64,000 nt of DNA from Leptasterias polaris (taxonomy: Eukaryota > Echinodermata > Asteroidea > Forcipulatida > Asteriidae), in the NCBI GenBank assembly GCA_037783415.1, contig JAZGTN010000025.1, positions 1,674,001 to 1,738,000 on the forward strand. The letters run 5' to 3'. Below are positions 54,101 to 64,000 of this stretch, piece by piece. Position 1 is the first letter of the stretch. Each line of letters starts with the position of its first letter. The position numbers and the translations under genes are program-made. The notes below the pieces were generated by a model, which saw nothing but the letters and a program-made list of their open reading frames with translations, did not search any database and was not told where the DNA came from.

Positions 54101-54355
54101 GGCAATTTAGTTGATAAAAAAATCCCATAAAAATATTGACTCCTTGCTTGGCACGGGACACACCTCCGCAAAAATGCGTATCTCCCGTTTCCAGCATTTT
54201 GGGAGGCGACTCCTTTGCAGAAATTTTTGAGACAATATAGCCTCTTGTTATACCTTTAAGTGTGAGGATTTGAGTTTACTCCACTCCACATCACTAATGG
54301 CATAATGTGACTCATCATCACTGTCGTCATGGAAACGATCAACTACAGATGCCAT
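50485..54355 (-). CDS. YAE1: YAE1-like protein (Fe-S assembly adaptor), 3 exons
   Basis: YAE1 pairs with LTO1 to bring ABCE1 to the cytosolic Fe-S assembly machinery. Segments on the minus strand: 54355-54254, 52897-52776, 51154-50485; total 894 nt, 297 residues, longer than human (226). The family signature is in exon 2: [19 protein letters not shown], with small residues every fourth position (G36, G40, G44, A48, A52, G56), the deca-GX3 motif. The C-terminus, [16 protein letters not shown], resembles the human end VDVLQHLKQL. The extra length is a Cys- and Ser-rich, low-complexity stretch (about residues 129-222). It is tail-to-tail with COQ10. Homology rests on the GX3 motif, exon order and the C-terminus. 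Confidence 0.85.
51212..51510. mobile_element. CCCTCCTACT-family element interrupted by another repeat
   Basis: GTGGCACAACTGTGTACACG to TGTAGTTTTCCTAC and CTCCATTCAAAACCACAGTG to GGTCAGACAGTAC match 44785-44915 of the family, but about 150 bp (51318-51468) of the AGGCCTGGAATTTCATC family lies between them. In YAE1 intron 2. Confidence 0.55.
52446..52690. repeat. 95-100 bp tandem repeat, about 2.4 copies
   Basis: Units start CCCATGTAAAGCATGACCAG at 52446, 52546 and 52641. In YAE1 intron 2. Confidence 0.9.
52776..52897 (-). CDS. YAE1: YAE1 exon 2 (deca-GX3 motif)
   Basis: Residues 35-74 plus two bases. Acceptor TACCAACAG, donor GTACGT. Carries the GX3 repeat and then the segment [14 protein letters not shown]. 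Confidence 0.9.
52975..53170. mobile_element. Relative of the 14745 element
   Basis: GGGGCTCGATATGTGGCATA, CAGGAATTCCTTAGAGGATT and CCCTCTGCCACATATCCGGT. In YAE1 intron 1, next to the G-rich array. Confidence 0.6.
53200..53933. mobile_element. G-rich array enclosed by perfect 24 bp inverted repeats
   Basis: 53200-53223 (GACGTATGAAGCCCAATTCT...) is the exact complement of 53910-53933. Between them about 500 bp of GGGGTA/GGGGGTA repeat (53320-53790) and a near-perfect 38 bp palindrome at 53248-53285. In YAE1 intron 1. No clear target duplication. Confidence 0.8.
53965..54105. mobile_element. MITE, GGGCCCAATTTCATAGAGC family, partial
   Basis: Starts GGGGCCCAATTTCATAAGC; interior GATTACCAGCCCAAACACTA. 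The right inverted repeat is lost. In YAE1 intron 1. Confidence 0.6.
54254..54355 (-). CDS. YAE1: YAE1 exon 1 (start codon)
   Basis: Residues 1-34: [34 protein letters not shown]. The acidic stretch followed by a Trp-containing helix resembles human EEADESLLAQREW. Donor GTATAAC. Phase 0 at its end. Confidence 0.85.
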
Positions 54356-55995
54356 GATGCTAGACTTCATCTCCTTTTCATCTCAGTCAGCAGAAATCTC
54401 TCAGGACTCAGTGGAACTGATAAATAAAATCATGAAACAAATCAGACAGAATTACATACATGTATATGATATCTATATGTAACAAATTGATGAAACTGAT
54501 GATGGCAAAATTTCTGCACCTAGCCACCACTTGTTAAGGGATTTATTTGAATTTTTAATGGATGTTTGACTTTATTCCCCCTTTTAAAATATTCCTCTTG
54601 AGGAATTGCTTGCTGAAATGCTGAATTTCGACCTTTAAAAAGGAAATTCATGGCCTGGATTTATCTCTCACAGTCACAGTCATACACTTTATTCCTAACT
54701 AAAAAAGAACTAAAATGGAGTGTAGCGAGCAGCGTTGTCAAGTCTCAAGATCACCATAGACCAGATTATTATTTTTTTTAAATGATTATTCTCTGTAAAT
54801 AGTTCAAACATGCAGGTAGAAACAGAAGTGGCTGTGCCTCTCGCTGAATACATTATGTTAACCTTCTTGACATGGATGCACAGTGTCAATGTCAATATGT
54901 CATTGTCATTTGTCAATGCCAATGTCATATTGTCAATTATCAGTCATCAAATCAGCTGACTGATGATCAGTCAATATAGACAGAGTGACCGGTAACCAAA
55001 CTGGTCACTGATTTATCCCTATTCACTTATTTCAACTAGAAAAAACAAAACAAAGAGCATTTTCCAATAAAAAAAATCCTCATTGCTAATACTGCTAGCA
55101 CCACACATTGTAATTGTCTCGTTCCAAGTCTGATTACCCGTTCTTCCAATACGCTCTTTACCTTTGTGACGTCTGGGTGACATACTCACGGGTGCGGTGC
55201 AGGTGGGCAAACAACTGGTAACCATTACATTACGCCATTGACGCACATGATCCATCAAACATAAATAAAAGTTTTATGCGGGAACCACGGAAATTTACAC
55301 CCGTGCTGCTGTACATACAAAAATTGTCATTCAACGAAGTGAAAAGTGTGAACTGAATGAAAGAATCTCTCAACGGCAGTGTTCCAATTTACAAACCGCC
55401 ACCACTTTGCCCCAAATCAATTATTTTCACAGGAATTGATGTACCATGTTTTGTTTGGAGTAACGTTGGTACCATCAGTGTTTCTTGCTGGTAAGTCAAA
55501 AGAGTTTTTGTAATTTTATAGAGGTTTTGGACCGACCACCGACTAACGGCAAAAATGCATTGGATGAATTACTCACCACCATTGGAATGTTGACATTGCT
55601 TTGTAATTTGTATGCCAATGATTGGATGGGGGGGAGTACGCTACATTTTAGCAAACAAGATTCACTTATAATTGTACACAGCCGGGTCGATGTGACGGTC
55701 ATTTAATAAGTGTTCTTTCGAGGGCGTGTGTTTAAGTCAATTGTCAAATGATTTGGTATACCAAATTCTCTGAGTCTGAAATATTAATTGTATTTCTTGT
55801 CCACCAGTGCAGTGGTGATCTGATTAGTGATTCTGAATGATAAGTGAGATTGATTAAAATAAATAAAATGAGAACTTGATTTAATCTTTTTTTATGAAAC
55901 ATTTTTATTTTAAGTTATTGGGAAAAAATTAGACGGTATTTTCTAGACCCCGCAATGCTTTTTAACAAACATGTGTATCCGACGTATATGTATAC

Positions 55996-56100
55996 TCCTA
56001 CCTAGAACTACGAGGTTCGTTCCGCTATCGTCTTAACAAACCTCATATATAACGAGTTTTAGTCATAGATAGAGTGACATGTACAAAATCTTATTTGAAA
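55996..56100. mobile_element. Relative of the foldback terminal repeat
   Basis: CCTAGAACTACGAGGTTCGT, CCGCTATCGTCT and GACATGTACAAAATCTTATT match the first 95 bp of the 38674 arm with substitutions and an insertion. No matching second end found nearby. Confidence 0.6.
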
Positions 56101-57439
56101 CTTTCTGGCTTTTTTACTGTGGCTGGGTGTTCGGAAAATCATAGCAAATTGAGGTTTCCCATCGTTATGTACAAGTTTTCGCGGGGCGCTTGTATGACTG
56201 CAGACGTCAACATTTTTTTTCTTTTCTACAGAGTACAGCGCCCTAGTCACTTGGTCTAGGTACTTCCTGTGTGCAGTGTGTGTACATAACAATACATTAA
56301 CAATTATCCATCAACTGCGCAGTGCTCATGGAACATATGACATAATTGAGAAATCTTGTGCCCAAAATATAGGGCAGAATTTTGTCATTCCATCAATTGT
56401 GCAGCACAGAACCATGCATGATTGCCCGGAGATGGCTGTGTGTGTGATTGTCCGATGGCTGCTCGATCATGGATTTGTTGCACAGTTTTCAAATTGTACT
56501 TCGAAAGATTGGGTGAAACCATGCACAATCTGTAGATTGTGCAAATCCGTAGAAGTCTAGTGTGGTTCTCTCTTGTGCCATGAGGGTTTTCCTTTGGGCC
56601 CTTAAGTTTTTTTTCCTACAGAAAAATCAGACATCTTCAATCTCTGGCTGTGCTCTGTTCTTTAAGCTTCGCGGTCATAGATTTGGTCGATGTGGCTGGC
56701 TGCCAAAAGGCGTCTTATGCCTGTGGCCCAAAAACATTGCAGCCACAAACATCATAATTCAGCTTAGCTGTGAGTGAGGATGATTAGCCTCCTGAATTAT
56801 TGTTGTGCCTTTTTTATTGTTGCACCTGGGGTGCAGAAAAATGTTCCTTAAAAATCATCATATATGAGCATTGAGCAATGAGTAATGACTGTTGAAAAGA
56901 CGCCTTATATTATTTTGATTGATTAATAGCTCAATTGTTTACACCGCCCACTGTTTAAATATCTTTGTTAGTTCCCGCTGTTGGTAAAGTGTGTGGTACA
57001 CTCAAGAAAGACCAAGAAGAGTAGGACTATCAGCTATTATAATCACTTCTTCTTTTTTTTCGAACTCAAAAATACAATAATTTGATAGCTTATTTATGAG
57101 TAACAACATTCAGTTATTCTACTATCATGACTACGAGTGACATTGTTATAAAAGAAGAGTAAAGTCTTTTTCTCTCACAATCTGATCAGTGGATTCCAGT
57201 GAAGTCCCAAAAAGAATTTATGGAAAAGTGTTTAACATTTTTCAACTTGAGTTTTAAGTGTTGCTGATTGTCACTCGGCTCTTAAGTGATTGTTGTAATT
57301 TTTACTGTTTTTGATACTAATGCTAGATTTTTTTTAAACCGTGTACATTGAAGTGATTTTGACCTTTTGGCCACTGCTTCAATTTTTTGATGTAATAATA
57401 AACCAGAAATATAAGTGGTTTTGTATCAAGTTCCTCAAG

Positions 57440-57565
57440 CACCAAGGCATTGCTCTCCCCATGGACAAGCTAGATCTCATTTCAGTTCAGCGTGCTTCAG
57501 CCATACTTGCAAAATTTGCAAAGTCCCCTGCAGTTTTGAAAAATCCTGGGGAGAACCCTGCAAGA
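57440..57565. mobile_element. Short inverted-repeat element with CTCCCCA ends
   Basis: TGCTCTCCCCATGGACAAGC at the left and CTGGGGAGAACCCTG at the right. A relative starting CAGGGTTCTCCCCATGGACA is at 47949, sharing the internal TTTCAGYTCAGCGYGCTT phrase. Ends resemble hAT (CAGGG). Confidence 0.45.
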
Positions 57566-58344
57566 GATTACCAAACAATGATTCGGTCTCCCTCTTTTTT
57601 CTATAAAGCAAAGTCGGACATAATTATTTGCAAATTGCAATATTTGGCAGGCACCCAAGTCATTGCCAGTCGGCAATGGCACTGTCTGTGTTGTTTTATA
57701 CTCAGCACCAACTAATCAGAACTTTTAAATTGTGCACGAACACTGTGCATGTGTACACGTACACAAACTGGCCTTGGGGTGAGATCAAAGCTTTAAGCCG
57801 TTGCCATGGTCACCGAGAACCCCCAAGTTTGATTGGAGGTCTGACATTTTGCCCTCTCTGGTCATAGAATTCCATAGACTAGAAATGTATTTAAATTAAT
57901 CCCAATTACATCAGTATATCTTTGTAACTTTCTTTAGTGGACTGCGTAGTTACGAACCAGAGGGGTGTCTGGGCGTCTTTTGTACGCCCTGGTTTGAATT
58001 AGGATGTCTTATTTCAGCTGTCAACAATACATTAAAGGTAACAGAATATTAAGTTAAGCCCCCTATGTGATGCGTATTTGGACGAACGTATCCCCTAATT
58101 TCTACATGTACCCTTAATAATACTTTTTTCATCAATAACCATTTTCATGGATTCGTGATTTGAGGAAGGGTTGTATAAAACTTCTTTTGCAATGAAATCT
58201 TCGTGATTTAACGATCAATTGATAACGCACATTGGAAAAAATTGTGCGGCAAGAGCTATGTGTTTATGAGTACGAGGTTTTAATTTGGTATGAATTATAA
58301 CCAGAACGAGGTTGAGATTAGACTCGAGTGCGCGTCTTCCAACC

Positions 58345-58645
58345 CTGGGAATAGACCTTATGCATATAACGTCATTTGAGTAGGGTGCCCTCACCTAGAG
58401 GTCAAAAGGAAGATGCTCATTGGCCAGTCAAGTGCGCCGCGCGTAGCGCGTCTTCCAACCCTGGGAATAGACCTTATGCATATGACGTCATTTGAGTAGG
58501 GTGCCCTCACCTAGAGGTCAAAAGGAAGATGCTCATTGGCCAGTCATGTGCGCCGCGCGTACAAATCAGCGCGTTTCCATTGTTTCATCATCAGTTTACC
58601 TCTAAGATGGCGGCTTGGTGACGTCAATGCATAAGGTCTATTCGA
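58345..58645. mobile_element. Inverted-repeat element with CRE-type ends and internal duplication
   Basis: GAATAGACCTTATGCATATA near 58350 and TGACGTCAATGCATAAGGTC ending at 58641 are inverted repeats. Inside, a 116 bp unit beginning CGCGTCTTCCAACCCTGGGA occurs at 58331 and 58447, so the left end is present twice. Contains TGACGTCA, ATTGG and AAGATGGCGGC. Confidence 0.65.
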
Positions 58646-59270
58646 GTTGTGTGTTTACTCACTCGCTGACGTATTGTTGTCACATGAAACATGGAGGCCA
58701 GACTAAGCAGGCGTGTTTTAATGTTTGTATACTGAAATGAACGATCGCGATTTTCATCGTGATCGCAGCCATTTTAAATCTAGCAAATATCAAGACCATT
58801 TTACGAACTTAATCTCTCTTAGGGATTTTACCACCTCATTTATTGTGAAAAATAACAATTTTTAGACTCCCCGGCTGACAAGTAAAGGGCTGCCTGCCGC
58901 TGTTTTCACTTGCATTTGGCGACCTGGCGACTGCTAATTTCAAACCCTGTGCTTGGATTTCAAATACAGCCGTACTCGGGCCTGATACTTAACGAAGGCA
59001 GTGGAGGACTACGGCATTTCGCAGTACAGCGTAAGCCGTTCATCCCAGGATAAGCCGTTCATTTCTGGTTTGCAAAACAGCAAGGTTGTGTTTTCCTGTG
59101 TTTACGGCATTATTTTGTGTGGCTAGTTTAATGTTTTTCATTCATGTCGTCCCATTTAAAAACGGCCTGTGTGGTGCTGAATTGCCAGTGTGATTGATTT
59201 TAGTCCAGCGTTCTTTAGGGCACCTTTTTTCTTACTGTCTCTCCAGTGATGAATTGCTGTTGCCTCAATA

Positions 59271-59972
59271 GACTGTGCAAGTCTCGCGCGTAATCGAACT
59301 TCCGGGACCATAGTGGTCCCAACCATATGGAGTTTTACGTGGGTGAGATTTTGTTTCGTCAATTATTTTAGTTTAACGTAGGTTATGACCTAGAAAAGTA
59401 TACATGTTGTTGGGAATGTAATACTAAGTGATAACAACATATGAAAGTAAAACCAATTCAACAATATAACGAAGAAAACCCAAGAATTAAATTTGACCTC
59501 AGCTTCCGGTTATTGCAAAAAATTAAGAATTTTGTGCTCGCCTCCGATCATAAAACTTACGTAAATGCTTGTTTTGGATGCGCAATTATAATCGCCAGAT
59601 GCTGTAATTGCAAAGCAAACCCTTTTCATTGCAGTCTATAGTTGTTGAGGCGTCAGCATCCTCTTTAAACTGCGATACGGGTCCATTTAAGACCCGTTTG
59701 ACCTTCACGAATCCGCGTAAGGGGTTTCTAAAAAGTTAACATCAAATAGGCATCCTTGTCCCAGAGTTTTAATTTTTTTTCCAATAATAATATACACACT
59801 ATTGTATTTTTTTTTTCAAAAGCTAAAACTTTTCATAAAATTGTAATGATTTATTTTTGTTCTTCAGATTTGTCACGAGATATAATTTAAAACAAAGATT
59901 TAATTTCAGAAATAAACATGTTCTTCGTTTGACGTGTTTTCTCGTTTGGATACGCGCGAGACTTGCACAGTC
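59271..59972 (+). mobile_element. 702 bp TA-flanked inverted-repeat element, copy 2
   Basis: Same terminal repeats and TA flanks as copy 1, in the opposite orientation and closely similar throughout. Carries the same small frame (59441-59641, 66 codons). Between copies the frame differs at about equal numbers of silent and replacement sites, so there is no sign of selection on the peptide. Confidence 0.8.
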
Positions 59973-60420
59973 TATAGCCCTGGTCATTGCCTTGGTGCCC
60001 CTTACATTTTCCTTATTGAGATGCCCTTAGTTATAAAGAAAAATCTGCCTTGGCCCAAAGGAAGTACATGTATTAGGCCTGCGTAATTCTGGCCAGAGTG
60101 TGTTGCACCTTTCAGTTTCAGACAGTGTAACAGCCTTAAATGCAATTCCTGTGCTTGGGAAAAAAATCCACAGGCACTTGGATGTGATTAGAATACACAA
60201 CCTTCTGAAATTGACGTAAAAGTATTGCAGCAGTAAATTTTACTGACATTATTTACTGAGTTTTTGGCTTAAAGCCAACTGGCCAAAGCTCATCCTGAAT
60301 CGGCCATTATGCGGCCATTGTGTGCACAGTCGCAATACACATGAACGATGCATTAAAATCCTTTGATGCAATAGCTGTTTCCGAATTATTTTTAAAATAA
60401 GTCAAACATCCAGCGCTCGA

Positions 60421-60871
60421 TTAACCCTAACTCCCAAAGCGTTTTTACTAGAATCCACCCCTAACCCAACACATTCCAACAGCTTATACTACCATGAGAT
60501 GGGAACTGTGCCCAATCTTAGGGGGACGATACACAACCTAACAAACTCCAACAGGCCTTTTTTGTTTGATTTTGTTGGAGTGTGTACACTTGGCATGTGC
60601 AAAAATTTGATCAGTGAAATCACACAGTACCCAACATAACATAATCCAACAACTATCTCATTAGACCATGGAGGAAAGAGCAATGCCAGACATGTACATT
60701 TCACACATCCACCATACCCACTCAATCAAATTCAAACACCATTACTTGTCAGCAAGGATACACAATCCCACAGAATCAAACACCCAATCCTAACTTCACT
60801 GTACTTAACCTAACAAAATTAAACACTTTGCCCTGTTTGAATTTGTAGGGTATGGGAGGGGTTAGGGTTAA
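60421..60871. mobile_element. TTAA-flanked element with CCCTAAC ends
   Basis: TTAACCCTAACTCCC at the left and GGGAGGGGTTAGGGTTAA at the right, 451 bp. The interior repeats words such as CACAACCTAACAAACTCCAA. The TTAA flanks suggest a piggyBac-type MITE; the ends also resemble telomeric repeat. Confidence 0.5.
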
Positions 60872-61319
60872 TGAAGAAATGTCTGAGCACATTAGTTTGT
60901 TCAGTAGAGAGTCGTAGATATATTCCTTCTGCTGTTCATCTGGCGGTGACTTAAAACGGTTTCCATGATTGTGGCTGCATATAGAACTTTCTCTCTGGCC
61001 TTGGCCCTTATACGCCCTTGAGTACTCAATGCTGCCGTACCATTTTGTCAACTGTCAATGTCAACCTGTCACAGATCTCTGAGCAGTAATTAATTTCACT
61101 GTCCACCTGATCAAGTCTACCATAATTCAATAAATCAACAAGTGTGTTGACGTTCAAATATTTGCTTGATAACTGGATAACAACCCTGACTGCAGCTTGT
61201 TAGAAAATTAAATATTTTGTTTTGTTAAAGTTGCACAATGTTGTAACAATCTGGCTTCTAATTAACGTGTAGATTTAAGTTTTTGTAAACATTTAAAAAC
61301 ATTTCCATTTAACATTGTT

Positions 61320-61540
61320 AAGATACTATTTTCAAACGTCGGGTTTTAGACTCGCTCGAGCAAAGCGAAATGTTTTACTCATTTCTCAAAAACTAAGGCA
61401 TTTCAGGCAAAAATATATGGAAGGGAAGTTTGCTACCCACCATGACCATCTTTATACCGTGTATATTATGTGTAAATTTATCTGTGTATGTTTAGATTTT
61501 CAAACTTACCAATGTTGTGCATACTCTTTGATGCCTTAGG
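61320..61540. mobile_element. Half of a relative of the same MITE
   Basis: Contains TTTTACTCATTTCTCAAAAA and CATTTCAGGCAAAAATAT, shared with 63940-64000. No clear ends. Confidence 0.4.
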
Positions 61541-61544
61541 GGTG

Positions 61545-61730
61545 GTCAGGTTGGTGAAGTGCTACAGTGTATCATTCCTTGCCTTCCCCCTTTAGGACCC
61601 TGGTTTGAGTCCTTCCAGGGGCAGCATGTGGATTGGGTTTTCAGTCCCTACCTGACTGAGTTGGTTTTCCCAGGAATAATTCTCTTGGGGTTTTCCTCCC
61701 ACATCTAAAACTGAACTTCCTTCTTTGTAT
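61545..61730 (+). mobile_element. tRNA-headed SINE (family 4), plus orientation
   Basis: GGTGGTCAGGTTGGTGAAGT head, GGTTTGAGTCCTTCC B box, then TTTTCAGTCCCTACCTGACT and GGTTTTCCTCCCACATCTAA. The TTAA element at 61751 follows directly, and the same pairing is seen at 46090-46504. Confidence 0.6.
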
Positions 61731-61750
61731 ATTTTCCTTTTGGCTAATGA

Positions 61751-61973
61751 TTAAAACCCTCTTGCTGTCTGACCATTCAATACCATTCACTGTGGTTTTG
61801 AATGATAGATAAGCTATGCCAGCCTTGCAATATGATACCATGAGGGAATGCATGTACACAGTACACAGTTAGTTCTGTGCACAGTTGTGCCACCATACAC
61901 AACTTTGGCAGTTGAATGGTTTCAAATGGTTGGTCAACTCACTTGAAAATGTTGCGAAAAGTAGGAGGGTTAA
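61751..61973. mobile_element. TTAA-flanked MITE, CCCTCCTACT family
   Basis: Nearly the same text as the 46280 copy, from TTAAAACCCTCTTGCTGTCT to GTAGGAGGGTTAA. It also follows a family 4 SINE, as at 46280. Confidence 0.7.
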
Positions 61974-62599
61974 GTTTGCTTTTCAGAGAGTCCTTGGCCT
62001 CTCAACCAGAATTAATAAGTGAAGTGAATAAAATGCCAGTGAAATCCACTGTACGTACCATGTCGACCATTTGTTAAGTAGAAACTGGTTGAAAGGAACG
62101 CACTCTGCTGTGATAGTGTAAATAGGTTTTGTTGGAATTAGGTTCCAATAGAAATAACAACAAAAGGCATGATATGTGTGTTCACTTTCCAAGGTGAATT
62201 GTGAGTATTATAATACCGGCTTTTTAAGTCGATGATTTAGAAGATCATATTCAAACAGCTTTGTACCACCAACATGGCTAATCTAAATCTCTTCTAGACG
62301 AATGGTCATGTACAAATGCAGCTCAGAGCTTTAAAGACGTAAGACCAAGTAAAAAAAAAACACCAGTTGATTGTCCCCGCCCTCATCCTTTTTTGAAGCG
62401 CCATCCTTTGACTGAAATGTGTGCATGTATTTTTGCTTCATCTTTGCACCATTTTTTTGACAATTTTAGTTTAGGCTAGGATAGATCCATTTCGACTTCT
62501 AAGCTTTCGACTTCTAAGATTTACAATGCCAGCCAAATGTTGTTTGTCTTTCCTTTGTCTTTCCTTTGTGTTTCAGCCGCGATTCGCACGTAATGGCAC

Positions 62600-63130
62600 G
62601 CAGTTGGTTAGCCGTATGAGCTGGTCTCCCACAGTCCTCATGTTCTTTTACAACATGTTCAAAACTGTGCTGTCCAAGTTCTCACAGGCATGAGAAAATA
62701 GGCTCACATTACTCCTGTGCTTGGCTTCCAGTCAAGTTTAGAATTATGTATTATAAAATTGTTGCTTCTTCCTTTAAAGTCTACAATGGGAGACTTCCAT
62801 CGAAGATTTATGATTTAATGGAACAAGGCTTCCAAGCAACAACTTTAAAATGTGTCTTGATCCTCAGTGACCCTGTAATCAGTGCCATTGGGTTATTGAA
62901 ATACACACCAAGGACACCCACAACAACAGACCTGTACTCTACACTACAGAACAGTACATGCACAAAACAGTAAACAAGTGAACCATAAAGAGATGCTAAG
63001 AGGGAGGTCACACTCATTTGCCACTTGACAGAAGATCTTGTGGCAGGCTTGAACTCCCAACAAAGGAGACAAAATTTGATCGTAATTTTCTCCTAAGTCC
63101 CTTTCTGGAACATTTCACAGGCTTGTTAAA
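62600..63130 (+). mobile_element. Decayed LINE ORF2 C-terminal fragment
   Basis: Across frames: LQHVQNCAVQVLTGMR (62640), then VKFRIMYYKIVASSFKVYNG and SKIYDLMEQ (62740-62825), then LDRRSCGRLELPTKETKF (63020). The order matches the LINE C-terminus (AARVVTG..., ...FSVAAPQLWNSLP). Several stops and frameshifts. Confidence 0.6.
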
Positions 63131-63254
63131 ATTGAGCCTGGAATGCCTACATTTATGCTGTTGTGGTGGCAGAGCAAGGACACGACTAAGAATTTGTGAA
63201 TGTAATGTACATGTAGTACATGTATGTGGGGTTCAGACCATGGTCCACTTAAAT

Positions 63255-63400
63255 AGAGCTGGCTAAGCTGACAATAGTGCTTAACAATTTTCTGCTGAGC
63301 AAAAAATAAGCAGAAAACCAGTTGCAAAGGGCACATGTGGCATGGTGTTTGGGCTGGTAACCTTTTCTGTAAGCACAATTGTTTAGTGAGGAAATTTTAC
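63255..63400. mobile_element. MITE, GGGCCCAATTTCATAGAGC family, decayed
   Basis: AATAGAGCTGGCTAAGC at the left, then GCAAAAAATAAGCAGAAAAC and CACATGTGGCATGGTGTTTG. Ends eroded. Confidence 0.5.
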
Positions 63401-63754
63401 AGGTTTAGACCTTTGTCGTGAAAAAGTTTTGTAAATATCGAGGAATGCTCATTTTGTTTGTTTACTCTGATGAATTAAAAGCAACTTTGAAATGGTTTGA
63501 GGGGTTTCAAAAGAAGCTGGTATTCAAAGAATTTAATTTGTTCAAATACAAGTTAACCGCACACTGACTTTTGTTAACCCTAATGGACTTGGCCAGTTGC
63601 TAACACGGAGCTCAAATCCTTGTATATCCTTCAGACATGTCAGAAGTATAGACGTACATGTATGAGTTAAAAGCTCAAAGGGCCCAAATCCTTCTAAATC
63701 TTCCTAGTTTTACTCATCCTTCTAAATCATCCTACATGTATGACAGGCTTCTTA

Positions 63755-64000
63755 AAGGTATTATACAGGATTGGCAGAGCTGACAAAATAATCACAGACA
63801 GTGTTCATGTTTTGTGTAATCAACCACATACATGAAATAACAAACCTGTTCAATTGGTCATCGAGATCACGAGAAAATAGTGAAAAAAGACCTTATGTGT
63901 TTTCTGTTTTTCAAACATGGAGTTTATTATCGCGCGCGATAAAAACTTTTGTTTTACTCATTTCTCAGAAACGATAGCATTTCAGGCAGAAATATTTTAA
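63755..64000. mobile_element. Diverged relative of the TTTAAAGGCACTGAAC MITE, cut by window end
   Basis: Contains AATAACAAACCTGTTCAATT, GTCATCGAGATCACGAGAAA and TTTCTCAGAAACGATAGCAT, in the same order as the family. The element runs off the window. Confidence 0.5.

Larger units (their letters stand above)
55260..64000. other. Gene-poor, transposon-rich tail of the window
   Basis: No host gene recognised. Frames such as 56276-56560 and 57341-57715 lack any known motif. Stretches 56,600-57,400, 57,870-58,320 and 58,650-59,260 show no recognised repeat. A possible YAE1 5' UTR donor (CCCGTGAGTATG on the minus strand, near 55190) lies just left of this block. Confidence 0.5.

Noticed and set aside
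55019..55258. 79-codon minus-strand frame upstream of YAE1
   Set aside because: No recognised homology; the area is more likely YAE1 5' flank or untranslated exon.
57341..57715. 124-codon plus-strand frame
   Set aside because: Overlaps the inverted-repeat element at 57440-57565; no homology recognised.

Overview
This window is animal nuclear DNA. The introns, the transposon load and several highly characteristic short repeats (for example the GGGCCCAATTTCATAGAGC element and the TTTAAAGGCACTGAAC element) point to an echinoderm, probably a sea star; that assignment is recollection and inference, not a search result. Three protein-coding genes are clear and one further coding copy is damaged.

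Positions 1-40,446 hold SF3B1, the U2 snRNP subunit, on the minus strand. All 22 coding exons could be placed by homology and splice sites. They sum to 3,948 nt (1,315 residues plus stop) with every junction in phase. The 3' UTR runs to about position 10 (AATAAA hexamer on the minus strand at 35-30). The introns are crowded with mobile DNA: at least four tRNA-headed SINE families, LINE tails, TTAA-flanked piggyBac-like elements, a TAA-flanked element inserted in a minisatellite, a 1 kb palindromic foldback element, TA-flanked 702 bp elements, and several minisatellites. The largest intron (5,125-14,070) contains a plus-strand, intronless sulfotransferase-like reading frame broken by one extra base.

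Head-to-head with SF3B1, on the plus strand, is COQ10 (coenzyme Q-binding START-domain protein), with exons at 43,395?-48,974. SF3B1 and COQ10B are also divergent neighbours in human, so this looks like old conserved microsynteny. Exon 1 of COQ10 is predicted from phase and position only. Tail-to-tail with COQ10, on the minus strand, is a YAE1-like gene (54,355-50,485, three exons), an adaptor for Fe-S cluster insertion into ABCE1. Its first intron holds a long (TAGGGG)-type array enclosed by perfect 24 bp inverted repeats.

From about 55,300 to 64,000 no host gene was recognised; it holds transposon pieces (second copy of the 702 bp element, a CRE-bearing inverted-repeat element, TTAA-flanked elements, a SINE and a decayed LINE). 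No new multi-gene system was found. The most interesting signals are the shared subterminal palindromes in two unrelated-looking TTAA elements, the young 438 bp-arm palindrome in SF3B1 intron 1, a 135 bp tandem duplication that copies a splice acceptor, and a foldback repeat sitting where the COQ10 promoter should be.
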